From NCBI RefSeq assembly GCF_004329815.1, contig NZ_SJPE01000007.1:62001-126000 (forward strand): 64,000 bases of DNA, in the 5' to 3' direction. Position numbers and translations under genes: made by a program. The DNA is from Flavobacterium silvisoli (lineage in GTDB: Bacteria > Bacteroidota > Bacteroidia > Flavobacteriales > Flavobacteriaceae). Positions 52,968 to 61,540 of this stretch are shown piece by piece; position 1 is the stretch's first letter; each line of letters begins with the position of its first letter. Under the pieces are notes generated by a model that searched no databases, was not told where the DNA came from, and saw nothing but the letters and a program-made list of their open reading frames with translations.

Positions 52968-54530
52968 TTACTTTGCTAAAGCTTCGGCTATCTTCAAGGC
53001 ACACTTTTCGCCATCAATGGCTGCCGAAATAATACCTCCTGCAAAACCGGCTCCTTCTCCACACGGATAGAGCCCTTTTATCTGAAGATGCTCTAAAGTT
53101 TCGTTGTCTCTAGGAATCCTCACCGGTGAAGAAGTTCTGCTTTCGGGCGCATGTAATATAGCTTCATTGGTCATGTAACCGCGCATTGATTTGCCAAATT
53201 GAACAAAACCTTCCCGCATAATTTGAGTCAAAAAACCGGGAAATACCTGTCCCATTTCAACCGAAGTAGTACCCGGAACATAAGACGTTTTAGGAATGGA
53301 TGCCGATATTTTATTTTGGGTAAAATCAACCATGCGCTGTGCCGGCACTTTTTGCGTTTCTCCAGCCAAATGCCATGCCTTTTGTTCAATAGCTCTCTGA
53401 AATTCCATTCCTGCCAAAGCTCCGTATTGGGCAAAAGGTTTGAAATCTTCCAATTTTAGCTCAACCACTATTCCCGAATTAGCCGTATTCTGATCCCGTT
53501 TTGAGGGCGACCAACCATTGGTAACCACTTCTCCCGGACTGGTAGCACAAGGGGCAATTACTCCGCCCGGACACATACAAAACGAATACATCCCGCGGCC
53601 ATTAACCTGCTTCACAATAGAGTATGGGGCCGGAGGCAGATATTCTCCTCTGAAATCGCAACTGTACTGAATTTTATCTATCAGTTCCTGAGGATGCTCG
53701 GCACGAACTCCTAGCGCAAAAGGTTTGGCTTCGATAAAAATCTTTTTCCGATCTAACAATTCAAAAATATCACGAGCGGAATGACCGGTAGCCAGTATTA
53801 CCTTGTTAGCAGATATTGTATCGCCATTTTGAGTAACAATCCCCTGTATCTCATTGTTTTTCACAATAAAATCGGTCACACGGGTCTCAAACAAAACCTG
53901 ACCTCCGCAGGCAATGATTTTTTCGCGAATATCCTGAATGATTTTGGGCAACTTATTAGTACCAATGTGCGGATGAGCTTCTACCAAGATATCAGGAGTA
54001 GCTCCGAAACCTACTAATAATCGAAGAATACGGTCGACATCGCCTCGCTTTTTGGAACGGGTATATAATTTACCATCCGAGTAAGTCCCTGCTCCGCCTT
54101 CGCCGAAACAATAATTGGAATCTTCATTAACAACATGGTCTACATTAATGGCCTTCAAATCGCGTCGCCGTCCACGTACATCTTTTCCGCGTTCAATTAC
54201 TATTGGTTTTAATCCTAATTCAATCAGCTGTAAAGCTGCAAAAAGTCCGGCCGGTCCGGCTCCTACGATAATGACTTCCTGAGCATTGGAGACATTTTTA
54301 TATTCGGGCAGGGTTATTGCTTGTTCGGTAACATTTTCACCGTTAAAATAAACATTAGCTTTTATATTGATTTTGATGGCTTTTTGACGCGCATCTATAG
54401 AACGTTTGAGGACAACTACTTTTTGAATTTCCGTTGCGGTTACTTGAAAAAGCTTGGCTACCTGCTCTCGAAGCAATACTTCGTTGGCAGCAATTTCGGG
54501 TGAAACCTGTAGTAGTAATTCGCGTGGCAT
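52968..54530 (-). CDS. FAD-dependent dehydrogenase (COG2509 type)
   Basis: 520-residue cytoplasmic flavoprotein. The N-terminal region (about 1-85) resembles a ferredoxin-like extension. The FAD-binding Rossmann motif is VIIVGAGPAGLFAALQLIELG, followed by ERGKDVRGRRRDL. Later elements are FGEGGAGTYSDGKLYTR, KVILATGHSARDIFELL and a C-terminal GLYPCGEGAGFAGGIISAAIDGEKCA. It matches the uncharacterised FAD-dependent dehydrogenase group. The reaction and electron partner are unknown. Confidence 0.88.
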   Translation of the reverse strand: MPRELLLQVSPEIAANEVLLREQVAKLFQVTATEIQKVVVLKRSIDARQKAIKINIKANVYFNGENVTEQAITLPEYKNVSNAQEVIIVGAGPAGLFAALQLIELGLKPIVIERGKDVRGRRRDLKAINVDHVVNEDSNYCFGEGGAGTYSDGKLYTRSKKRGDVDRILRLLVGFGATPDILVEAHPHIGTNKLPKIIQDIREKIIACGGQVLFETRVTDFIVKNNEIQGIVTQNGDTISANKVILATGHSARDIFELLDRKKIFIEAKPFALGVRAEHPQELIDKIQYSCDFRGEYLPPAPYSIVKQVNGRGMYSFCMCPGGVIAPCATSPGEVVTNGWSPSKRDQNTANSGIVVELKLEDFKPFAQYGALAGMEFQRAIEQKAWHLAGETQKVPAQRMVDFTQNKISASIPKTSYVPGTTSVEMGQVFPGFLTQIMREGFVQFGKSMRGYMTNEAILHAPESRTSSPVRIPRDNETLEHLQIKGLYPCGEGAGFAGGIISAAIDGEKCALKIAEALAK

Positions 54531-54686
54531 GTGATGGTTGTTTATTTGGTATTATTGAACCTGACAGTATCAAGGGGCAAAAGTAAGCATTTGACAATTT
54601 GAAAATAAGACAATTTAAAAATTGTTTGGCGAAGCATTTTAAAAACAAAATCTGTCCGTAACTTTGTTTCCTATTGAATTGTTGCT

Positions 54687-54920
54687 ATGAGACAAATAAA
54701 AATGATATGGGACTTTCGCGGTCCTGATGCAGCCGTTACGGCCGAACACCACGAAAAACATTTGAAAGAATATATTGCATTAGAGAAATTACCGCTGAAC
54801 ATCACGGGATTTGAAACTAAAAATGAGATGCACGCCATTGTTTTTATGGTAGTAACCGATGAGTATATGATTCCGGTAAGAGACGCTTTGAAACCGCACA
54901 GGGGTGAAATTTATCAGTAA
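54687..54920 (+). CDS. Small conserved protein, function unknown
   Basis: 77-residue protein, MRQIKMIWDFRGPDAAVTAEHHEKHL then EMHAIVFMVVTDEYMIPVRDALKPHRGEIYQ. No signal, membrane or metal site. The beta-alpha-beta appearance could be a small ferredoxin-like fold. The good codon use and the clean ATG support a real gene. A weak hairpin, AAGGCAGATT (54932-54941) / AATCTGCCTT (54955-54964), follows. Confidence 0.7.
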   Translation: MRQIKMIWDFRGPDAAVTAEHHEKHLKEYIALEKLPLNITGFETKNEMHAIVFMVVTDEYMIPVRDALKPHRGEIYQ

Positions 54921-54986
54921 TCGAAACGCAAAAGGCAGATTCCAATTTTACTGAAATCTGCCTTCTGAAATCTATTTTTCAACATT

Positions 54987-57182
54987 TTAATTAGCAACTT
55001 CGCTTATGAATTTAATTCGCATGAGTCGCAATTCTTCGATATCATAATCGCCGTCAAATTCCTTCAGCGCGTCTTCTATCTTATCGGTTTCCGACTCCAT
55101 GAAATAGTCGTGAATTTCTTCCTGCTGGTCTTCGTCTAAAATTTCGTTAATCCAATAATCAATATTCAATTTGGTACCTGAATAGACAATTTGTTCCATT
55201 TCTTTGAGCAAATTATCCATCGTAAATCCTTTGGCTTTAGCTATATCTTCGAGGGATAATTTTCTGTCGATGTTTTGAATGATGTACAGTTTATTGGCTG
55301 AATTGGCACCTGTAGATCTTACCACTAAATCATCAGGACGAATAATGTCATTATCCTCTACATAGCGGGCAATCAATTCGACAAATTCCTTTCCGTATTT
55401 TTTTGCTTTCCCTTCTCCTACTCCGTGTACATTGCTGAGTTCATCAATGGTAATTGGGTATTTGAGTGCCATATCCTCTAATGATGGATCCTGAAAAACC
55501 ACAAATGGAGGAACCCCAAGCTTTTTGGCCACCTTTTTACGCAAATCGCGCAACATACTCATTAAAGCTTCGTCAGCAGTACCGCTCGATTTTGCTGCGG
55601 TTACAATGGCTTCATCTTCACTTTCACTATATTCATGATCTTCTGACATCATGAATGACGTTGGATTTTTTATGAATTCATGACCGCGTTCAGATACTTT
55701 TAATATTCCGTATGTTTCGATATCTTTAGTCAGTAAACCTTCAACCAAAATCTGACGAATAAGTGCCATCCAATAGCGTTCATCAAAATTACTGCCACAA
55801 CCGAAGAATTTTTGAGTATCAGTTTTGTGGGCTTTTATGGTAGCGTTTACTCTTCCTATAAGAGTAAATACAATTTCTTTGGATTTGTACAGATGTTTGG
55901 TATCGCGAACTACTTCGAGTAACATTTTAACCTGATCTTTGGCCTCAACCTTCACTTTAGGATTTCTGACATTGTCATCCATATCAGCACCTTCTCCGGT
56001 TTCGCTGTCAAATTCTTCTCCGAAATAATGCAATAGGAATTTTCGACGCGACATTGAGGTTTCGGCATAGGCAACAACTTCCTGCAACAGGGCAAAACCT
56101 ATTTCCTGCTCAGCTACCGGTTTTCCCGACATGAATTTTTCAAGTTTCTCAACATCTTTATAGGAGTAGTAAGCCAAACAATGCCCTTCACCTCCGTCAC
56201 GACCGGCACGACCGGTTTCCTGATAGTAGCTTTCCAATGATTTAGGAATGTCATGGTGAATTACAAATCGCACATCGGGTTTGTCAATCCCCATTCCGAA
56301 AGCGATAGTCGCAACCACCACATCAACATCTTCCATAAGAAACATGTCCTGATGTTTGGCTCTCGTTTTGGCATCCAACCCTGCGTGATACGGCACGGCA
56401 CTGATACCGTTTACCTGTAACACTTCGGCTACTTCCTCTACTTTTTTTCGGCTCAGGCAATAAATAATCCCTGATTTTCCTTTGTGTTGTTTGATAAAGC
56501 GGATGATATCAGCCTCAATATTTTTGGTTTTGGTACGTACTTCGTAGTATAAATTCGGGCGATTGAAAGAAGCTTTAAAAGTCTTGGCATCGGGCATGTC
56601 AAGGTTTTTAAGGATGTCCTCCTGTACTTTAGGCGTAGCCGTTGCCGTTAACCCAATCACCGGCACATCTCCCAATTGTTTGATGATGCTTCTGAGGTTG
56701 CGGTATTCCGGGCGGAAATCGTGTCCCCATTCGGAAATGCAATGCGCTTCATCAATAGCTACAAATGAAATGGGAACCGTACGAAGAAACTCAACATACT
56801 CCTCTTTGGTTAAGGACTCGGGAGCCACATACAACAATTTGGTAATTCCCGAAGTAATATCTTTTTTTACCTGATTGATTTCGGTTTTGGTCAGCGAGGA
56901 ATTCAACACGTGTGCAATGCCGTTTTCAGAAGACAGACTTCGAATGGCATCGACTTGATTTTTCATTAGGGCTATCAGGGGAGAAACAACAATGGCTGTT
57001 CCTTTTTGAATTAAAGCGGGCAACTGGTAACAGAGTGATTTTCCGCCTCCCGTTGGCATTATAACGAAGGTATTATTTTGGTTGATAATACTTTTTATGA
57101 CTTGTTCTTGTAATCCTTTAAATTGGTTGAAACCAAAATACTTTTTTAATTCTTTGTGTATGTCAATTTCGTTTGAATTCAT
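54987..57182 (-). CDS. recQ: ATP-dependent DNA helicase RecQ
   Basis: 731-residue 3'-5' helicase in genome maintenance. Motifs in order: Walker A FVIMPTGGGKSLCYQLPAL, DEAH in FVAIDEAHCISEWGHDFRPEY, GLTATATPKVQ, GRAGRDGGEGHCLAYYS, and a zinc/RQC region. A C-terminal HRDC domain (LRDLRKKVAKKLGVPPFVVFQD, VHGVGEGKAKKYG) is followed by a long acidic tail domain (about 620-731), common in Bacteroidota RecQ. It is divergent from kdsD, with overlapping promoters. Confidence 0.96.
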   Translation of the reverse strand: MNSNEIDIHKELKKYFGFNQFKGLQEQVIKSIINQNNTFVIMPTGGGKSLCYQLPALIQKGTAIVVSPLIALMKNQVDAIRSLSSENGIAHVLNSSLTKTEINQVKKDITSGITKLLYVAPESLTKEEYVEFLRTVPISFVAIDEAHCISEWGHDFRPEYRNLRSIIKQLGDVPVIGLTATATPKVQEDILKNLDMPDAKTFKASFNRPNLYYEVRTKTKNIEADIIRFIKQHKGKSGIIYCLSRKKVEEVAEVLQVNGISAVPYHAGLDAKTRAKHQDMFLMEDVDVVVATIAFGMGIDKPDVRFVIHHDIPKSLESYYQETGRAGRDGGEGHCLAYYSYKDVEKLEKFMSGKPVAEQEIGFALLQEVVAYAETSMSRRKFLLHYFGEEFDSETGEGADMDDNVRNPKVKVEAKDQVKMLLEVVRDTKHLYKSKEIVFTLIGRVNATIKAHKTDTQKFFGCGSNFDERYWMALIRQILVEGLLTKDIETYGILKVSERGHEFIKNPTSFMMSEDHEYSESEDEAIVTAAKSSGTADEALMSMLRDLRKKVAKKLGVPPFVVFQDPSLEDMALKYPITIDELSNVHGVGEGKAKKYGKEFVELIARYVEDNDIIRPDDLVVRSTGANSANKLYIIQNIDRKLSLEDIAKAKGFTMDNLLKEMEQIVYSGTKLNIDYWINEILDEDQQEEIHDYFMESETDKIEDALKEFDGDYDIEELRLMRIKFISEVAN

Positions 57183-57205
57183 TCTGTGTTAATGGTATTT
57201 TTACA

Positions 57206-57221
57206 TAAATTTGCAAACATA
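57206..57221. promoter_or_regulatory. Face-to-face -7 boxes of recQ and kdsD
   Basis: TAAATTTG (57206-57213, plus, towards kdsD) is followed immediately by CAAACATA (57214-57221), which reads TATGTTTG on the minus strand towards recQ. The two promoters therefore overlap head-on and should compete. No clear -33 elements are seen. Confidence 0.55.
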
Positions 57222-57268
57222 AAGATACGACTTTCTTTTATACACACAAATTTTATATTAGTACAATT

Positions 57269-58234
57269 TTGATCAATAAAGAAACCATTTTAGCCTCGGC
57301 AAAAAGTACGATTTTATCAGAAAGTGAGGCCATTGCAAAGCTCGTAGACTTTTTAGACGACAACTTTGTCAAAACAGTTGAAAGCATCTACCATGCTAAG
57401 GGGCGACTCGTAGTTACCGGAATCGGCAAAAGTGCCATCATTGCACAAAAGATTGTAGCCACCTTAAATTCAACCGGAACCCCTTCTCTGTTTCTTCACG
57501 CCTCCGAAGCTATTCACGGCGATTTAGGAATGGTACAACCTGACGATGTGGTGATTTGCATTTCCAAAAGCGGAAACAGTCCGGAAATCAAAGTTTTGGT
57601 ACCGCTTTTAAAGCAATTCGGAAACCAACTGATTGCCATCACCGGAAACATTACCTCCTTTCTGGGCAAAGAAGCCGATTTCACGCTCAACACTTTTGTT
57701 GCCGCCGAAGCTTGCCCTAATAATTTGGCTCCAACCAACAGCACTACGGCTCAATTGGTTATAGGAGATGCGATTGCCGTTTGTTTGATGCAAATGCGTC
57801 ATTTTACCGCCGAAGATTTTGCCAAATACCATCCCGGTGGTGCCTTGGGCAAAAAACTATTGCTACGCGTGACAGACATGCTCGACCGCACTCACAAACC
57901 AATGGTTGCCCCGGATACCAGTATCAAAACGGTCATTGTAGAAATATCCGAAAAACGATTGGGGGTTACAGCCGTTGTAGCCGATAACAAAATTGTGGGT
58001 ATTATTACTGACGGTGACATCCGAAGAATGCTCAATAAAACCGAAACTATAACTGGGTTAACGGCACAAGATATTATGACAAAAAACCCAAAAACCATTA
58101 AGTCAACCGATTTAGTGAGTGACGCGTTCAACATCATGGAAGATTTCGCTATAACCCAATTGGTAGTAGAAGAAAATGGTGAGTACCAAGGCGTTATTCA
58201 TTTGCATGACATTTTAAAAGAAGGAATCGTATAA
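57269..58234 (+). CDS. kdsD: Arabinose-5-phosphate isomerase (KdsD/KpsF/GutQ family)
   Basis: 321 residues with a SIS domain (about 30-165, VVTGIGKSAIIAQKIVATLNSTGTPSLFLHASEAIHGDLGM) and two CBS domains (about 200-320, DMLDRTHKPMVAPDTSIKTVI, DIMTKNPKTIKSTD). It makes arabinose-5-phosphate, the first step to the lipopolysaccharide sugar Kdo. The start is a TTG at 57269 (MINKETILASAKS) because no ATG is in frame. Its stop TAA shares one base with the ATG of tatC. Confidence 0.93.
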   Translation: MINKETILASAKSTILSESEAIAKLVDFLDDNFVKTVESIYHAKGRLVVTGIGKSAIIAQKIVATLNSTGTPSLFLHASEAIHGDLGMVQPDDVVICISKSGNSPEIKVLVPLLKQFGNQLIAITGNITSFLGKEADFTLNTFVAAEACPNNLAPTNSTTAQLVIGDAIAVCLMQMRHFTAEDFAKYHPGGALGKKLLLRVTDMLDRTHKPMVAPDTSIKTVIVEISEKRLGVTAVVADNKIVGIITDGDIRRMLNKTETITGLTAQDIMTKNPKTIKSTDLVSDAFNIMEDFAITQLVVEENGEYQGVIHLHDILKEGIV

Positions 58235-59064
58235 TGGCAAAAAAACCTAAGAAACCGGCAAATGAAATGTCGTTCCTTGACCATCTGGAAGAATTAAGAT
58301 GGGTGCTCGTAAGAAGTTCAGCAGCCGTTGTCATCATGGCTACTATTACTTATTTTTTTAGTGATTATATTTTTGATACGCTGATTTTCGGACCAACCGA
58401 CCCCAGTTTTGTCACGTATCGTTTTTTCTGTGAAGCCTCTCACTTTTTGGGCTTTGCCGACAGCATTTGTATTACCGAGCTACCTTTCATCATTCAAAAC
58501 ACCGAAATGGAAGGACAGGTAAATATTTTTGTATGGACCTGTATCACTGCCGGTTTCATACTGGCTTTCCCTTACATATTGTGGCAATTCTGGAAATTCA
58601 TCAGTCCGGCACTGTATGAAAAAGAACGAAAAAATGCCAAAGTTTTCATCTCGGTTGCTTCCATCCTTTTCTTTTTGGGTGTGCTGTTTGGTTATTTTGT
58701 AATTGTTCCGATGTCGGTCAATTTCCTGGCAACTTTTTCGATAAGCAGCGTGGTGAAAAACCAATTCAACATCGACTCTTATATTGGTATGGTAAAAACA
58801 GCGGTAATTGCGAGCGGACTTTATTTTGAATTGCCCATCATACTGTACTTCCTGACCAAACTGGGTATGGTAACCCCAACATTTCTCAGAACCTATCGAA
58901 AATACGCCATAGTTATAGTATTAATCATTGCTGCAATAGTAACTCCGCCCGATGTGGTAAGCCAAATTACAGTGGCTGTACCCATGTTATTAATTTACGA
59001 AGTCAGTATCTGGATCTCAGCTATAGTAGTACGAAACAAAAAACGACATGAGCAAGCTAGTTGA
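58234..59064 (+). CDS. tatC: Twin-arginine translocase subunit TatC
   Basis: 276-residue inner-membrane receptor of the Tat pathway, with six helices. Family signatures are EMSFLDHLEELRWVLVRSS near the N-terminus and the motifs PYILWQFWKFISPALYEKERK and RKYAIVIVLIIAAIVTPPDVVSQ. The gene starts on the last base of kdsD and its end overlaps the next gene by 17 bp. Confidence 0.95.
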   Translation: MAKKPKKPANEMSFLDHLEELRWVLVRSSAAVVIMATITYFFSDYIFDTLIFGPTDPSFVTYRFFCEASHFLGFADSICITELPFIIQNTEMEGQVNIFVWTCITAGFILAFPYILWQFWKFISPALYEKERKNAKVFISVASILFFLGVLFGYFVIVPMSVNFLATFSISSVVKNQFNIDSYIGMVKTAVIASGLYFELPIILYFLTKLGMVTPTFLRTYRKYAIVIVLIIAAIVTPPDVVSQITVAVPMLLIYEVSIWISAIVVRNKKRHEQAS

Positions 59065-59395
59065 AGAATTTAATGAATATCGTTCTAAAATGAACGAAAA
59101 ATTGTTGGCCGACAACAACAAAATTGTCAAACGCATTTTCAATTTAGACACCAATGCTTATGCAGAAGGCGCTTTGGATGTAAAAACCAAAGAACTTTTA
59201 GGATTGGTAGCCTCAACGGTTTTGCGTTGTGATGACTGTATCAAATACCATTTGGAAACGAGTTACAAAGAAGGTGTTACCAAAGAACAAATGATGGAAG
59301 CTATGGGTATTGCCACCTTAGTTGGCGGAACTATCGTTATTCCTCATTTGCGAAGAGCCTACGAATTTTGGGAAGTGCTTGAAGACAATAAATAA
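59048..59395 (+). CDS. Carboxymuconolactone decarboxylase/AhpD-like protein
   Basis: 115-residue all-helical CMD/AhpD-fold protein. The motif LRCDDCIKYHLETSYKEGVTKEQMMEAMGIATLVGG contains the C-D-D-C pair and downstream His characteristic of AhpD-type disulphide reductants. It overlaps tatC by 17 bp, so it is made in the same operon. The role is perhaps a thiol partner in envelope metabolism (unproven). Confidence 0.92.
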   Translation: MSKLVEEFNEYRSKMNEKLLADNNKIVKRIFNLDTNAYAEGALDVKTKELLGLVASTVLRCDDCIKYHLETSYKEGVTKEQMMEAMGIATLVGGTIVIPHLRRAYEFWEVLEDNK

Positions 59396-59468
59396 TTGTT
59401 AAAAGACAAATCAGACAGTTGATTATTCGTTAATTTGTCTAAAAATCTAATGATCTAAGAAGTCTAAA

Positions 59469-60209
59469 ATGAAATTAAGAGCTGAAAATTTAGTCAAAAC
59501 CTATAAAGGAAGAAGTGTGGTAAAAGGTATCTCCGTAGAAGTAAATCAGGGAGAAATCGTTGGGCTTTTGGGCCCCAATGGTGCCGGAAAAACCACCTCA
59601 TTCTATATGATAGTAGGATTGGTAAAGCCCAATTCGGGGAAAATTTATCTTGACGATATGGACATCACCGAGTTCCCAATGTACAAAAGAGCACAAAACG
59701 GTATTGGCTATTTGGCACAGGAAGCTTCTGTTTTCCGAAAACTAAGCATTGAGGACAATATATTGAGCGTTCTGCAACTGACGAAACTGAGTAAAGAAGA
59801 ACAGATTGCCAAAATGGAAAGTCTCATTGCCGAATTCAGTTTAGAACACATCCGAACCAACCGCGGCGATTTACTCTCGGGTGGTGAAAGAAGAAGAACC
59901 GAAATTGCCCGTGCTTTGGCCACTGATCCCAAATTCATTTTACTGGACGAACCCTTTGCCGGAGTTGACCCTGTAGCCGTAGAAGACATTCAGCGCATTG
60001 TGGCACAACTCAAAAATAAAAACATCGGCATCCTGATTACTGACCACAACGTTCAGGAAACACTGGCCATCACCGACAAAACCTACCTGATGTTTGAAGG
60101 AGGCATCTTAAAAGCCGGAGTTCCCGAAGAGTTGGCGGCAGATGAAATGGTGAGAAAAGTATATTTGGGACAAAATTTTGAGCTTCGCAAAAAGAAACTG
60201 CACTTTTAA
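59469..60209 (+). CDS. lptB: LPS export ABC transporter ATP-binding protein LptB
   Basis: 246-residue cytoplasmic ATPase driving lipopolysaccharide extraction from the inner membrane. Walker A is [14 protein letters not shown], the Q-loop region is [14 protein letters not shown], the signature [15 protein letters not shown], and Walker [27 protein letters not shown] is typical of LptB. It follows kdsD and tatC, and the pairing of a Kdo enzyme with the LPS exporter fits. A hairpin (59404-59411 with 59433-59440) lies in its leader. Confidence 0.95.
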   Translation: MKLRAENLVKTYKGRSVVKGISVEVNQGEIVGLLGPNGAGKTTSFYMIVGLVKPNSGKIYLDDMDITEFPMYKRAQNGIGYLAQEASVFRKLSIEDNILSVLQLTKLSKEEQIAKMESLIAEFSLEHIRTNRGDLLSGGERRRTEIARALATDPKFILLDEPFAGVDPVAVEDIQRIVAQLKNKNIGILITDHNVQETLAITDKTYLMFEGGILKAGVPEELAADEMVRKVYLGQNFELRKKKLHF

Positions 60210-60230
60210 TTCTGCTAAAAACAATACCTC

Positions 60231-60464
60231 ATGCAAAACCCGAACAAAGAAACCCTTGAGGATTGGCGTAAAAATCCAAAGTACTGGAAACTGAAAGGTC
60301 TTTTTTATTACAACAAAGAAGACGAAAGAATTTTGGTAGACAAACAAAATCCGAATTACGGAACGACCTTGAATTTTGCACACAAAAAATCATACTTATT
60401 CCTATTCCTGATTTTTATATTTTTCGGATTTATACTGTACATGATAAATAAAAAAACTGCTTAA
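60231..60464 (+). CDS. DUF5808-like small membrane protein
   Basis: 77 residues. The N-terminal part, NPKYWKLKGLFYYNKEDERILVDKQNPNYGTTLNFAHKKS, matches the DUF5808 pattern W-K-x-x-F-Y-x-N and T-L-N-F-A. A C-terminal membrane helix follows (LFLFLIFIFFGFILYMI). Its function is unknown. The gene is 21 bp after lptB and probably in its operon. Confidence 0.82.
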   Translation: MQNPNKETLEDWRKNPKYWKLKGLFYYNKEDERILVDKQNPNYGTTLNFAHKKSYLFLFLIFIFFGFILYMINKKTA

Positions 60465-60480
60465 ATCATTTTTCTTCACA

Positions 60481-60717
60481 ACCGGTAACAGCAGTAACCT
60501 GCCCTTATTTTTTTTAAACATAGTAGGTGACAGCAGTAACCTGCCCATATTTTTTTTAAACACAGTAGGTGGCGGCAGTAACCTACCCTTAATTTTTCAA
60601 AACACAGTAGGTAATAGCAGTAACCTGCCCTTAATTTTTCAAAACACAGTAGGTGACAGCAGTAACCTGTCTATATTTTTTTAAAACACAGCAGGTGGCG
60701 GCAGTAATTTATCTTTA
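60481..60717. repeat. Six-copy 42-bp hairpin repeat array
   Basis: The anchor GCAGTAACCT starts at 60491, 60533, 60575, 60617 and 60659, and GCAGTAATTT at 60701: exactly 42 bp each time. Each complete unit reads about (AA)CACAGTAGGT-N10-ACCTGCCC and then a T-rich run. GTAGGT pairs with ACCTGC or ACCTAC to form a 6-bp stem with a 10-nt loop; copy 3 (60565-60586) is perfectly paired and copies 2, 4 and 5 have one or two G-U pairs. The T-run after each stem gives it a terminator-like shape on the plus strand. It fills the space between the lptB operon and the stop codon of pssA. Confidence 0.92.
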
Positions 60718-61428
60718 TTTTGAGGAAGTAATTTTAAACGTATTATCTACTACCGAAAGAAGCACGTATAGCATAATAATCAACGGAACCGCCGGTATCT
60801 GAAGGAACAGTAGCAGCAATACTGAAACGGCTAAAAAGAAAATTTGCAATTTATATTTAGCAAAACTGAAATTCTTTATCTTGAGTGAAAACAAAGGAAT
60901 TTCGGCATTCATGACGTAAGCACTTAATACCGTTATGGCTAGTAAAACCCATGGATTTAATAAAAGGGCTATCAATGAATTATTGGGATAAGTCGCAATT
61001 ACCAATGGTAAACTGGTTACAAACAATGCATTTGCAGGCGTTGGCAACCCGATAAAAGAATCGGATTGACGGGTATCGATATTAAATTTAGCCAAGCGAT
61101 AACAAGCACCCAAAGTAATCAAAAAACCAAAATAAGGTAAATAATGAAACGCCGAATAGTTAGTATTTGATAACAAACACAACATTACAAAACCGGGAAT
61201 CACGCCACTGGTCACCATATCAGCCAACGAATCCAACTGAACTCCCAATGGTCCGGCTACATTGAACTTTCGGGCAAAGAAACCATCAAAAAAGTCGAAG
61301 AAAATACCAAGGCAAACAAAATAGAAAGCTAAATCAAATTTTAAATCAATTGCCATCACCAGCGCCACACATCCACTAAACAAATTAAGCATGGTAAATA
61401 AATTGGGAATCTGGGCTTTAATCTTCAT
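60715..61428 (-). CDS. pssA: CDP-diacylglycerol-serine O-phosphatidyltransferase
   Basis: Makes phosphatidylserine, the precursor of phosphatidylethanolamine, in the inner membrane. 237 residues with the CDP-alcohol phosphatidyltransferase signature D-G-x2-A-R-x8-G-x3-D-x3-D seen in DGFFARKFNVAGPLGVQLDSLADM (about residues 48-71). Six or seven membrane helices. The stop codon abuts the last unit of the 42-bp array. A TAAATTTG -7 box is at 61460-61467 on the minus strand. Confidence 0.94.
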   Translation of the reverse strand: MKIKAQIPNLFTMLNLFSGCVALVMAIDLKFDLAFYFVCLGIFFDFFDGFFARKFNVAGPLGVQLDSLADMVTSGVIPGFVMLCLLSNTNYSAFHYLPYFGFLITLGACYRLAKFNIDTRQSDSFIGLPTPANALFVTSLPLVIATYPNNSLIALLLNPWVLLAITVLSAYVMNAEIPLFSLKIKNFSFAKYKLQIFFLAVSVLLLLFLQIPAVPLIIMLYVLLSVVDNTFKITSSK

Positions 61429-61540
61429 TCGGCTAAAATTAGTTTTTAAAAAAGTTTTACAAATTTAATACAATAAGTTGCAGACTTCTGCGTTTTATAT
61501 TAGAGATTTTTATGTGATATTTGTAAAAAGAAAAATTGCC

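Noticed and set aside
59404-59440. Riboswitch before lptB
   Set aside because: Only one simple 8-bp stem is seen, with no known aptamer features.
60448-60690. Open frame of 14-residue repeats through the 42-bp array
   Set aside because: No ATG, GTG or TTG start in a suitable place, and differences between units are not biased to third codon positions.
60481-60717. CRISPR array
   Set aside because: The segments between anchors are themselves similar and only about 30 bp of T-rich sequence, and no cas genes are nearby.
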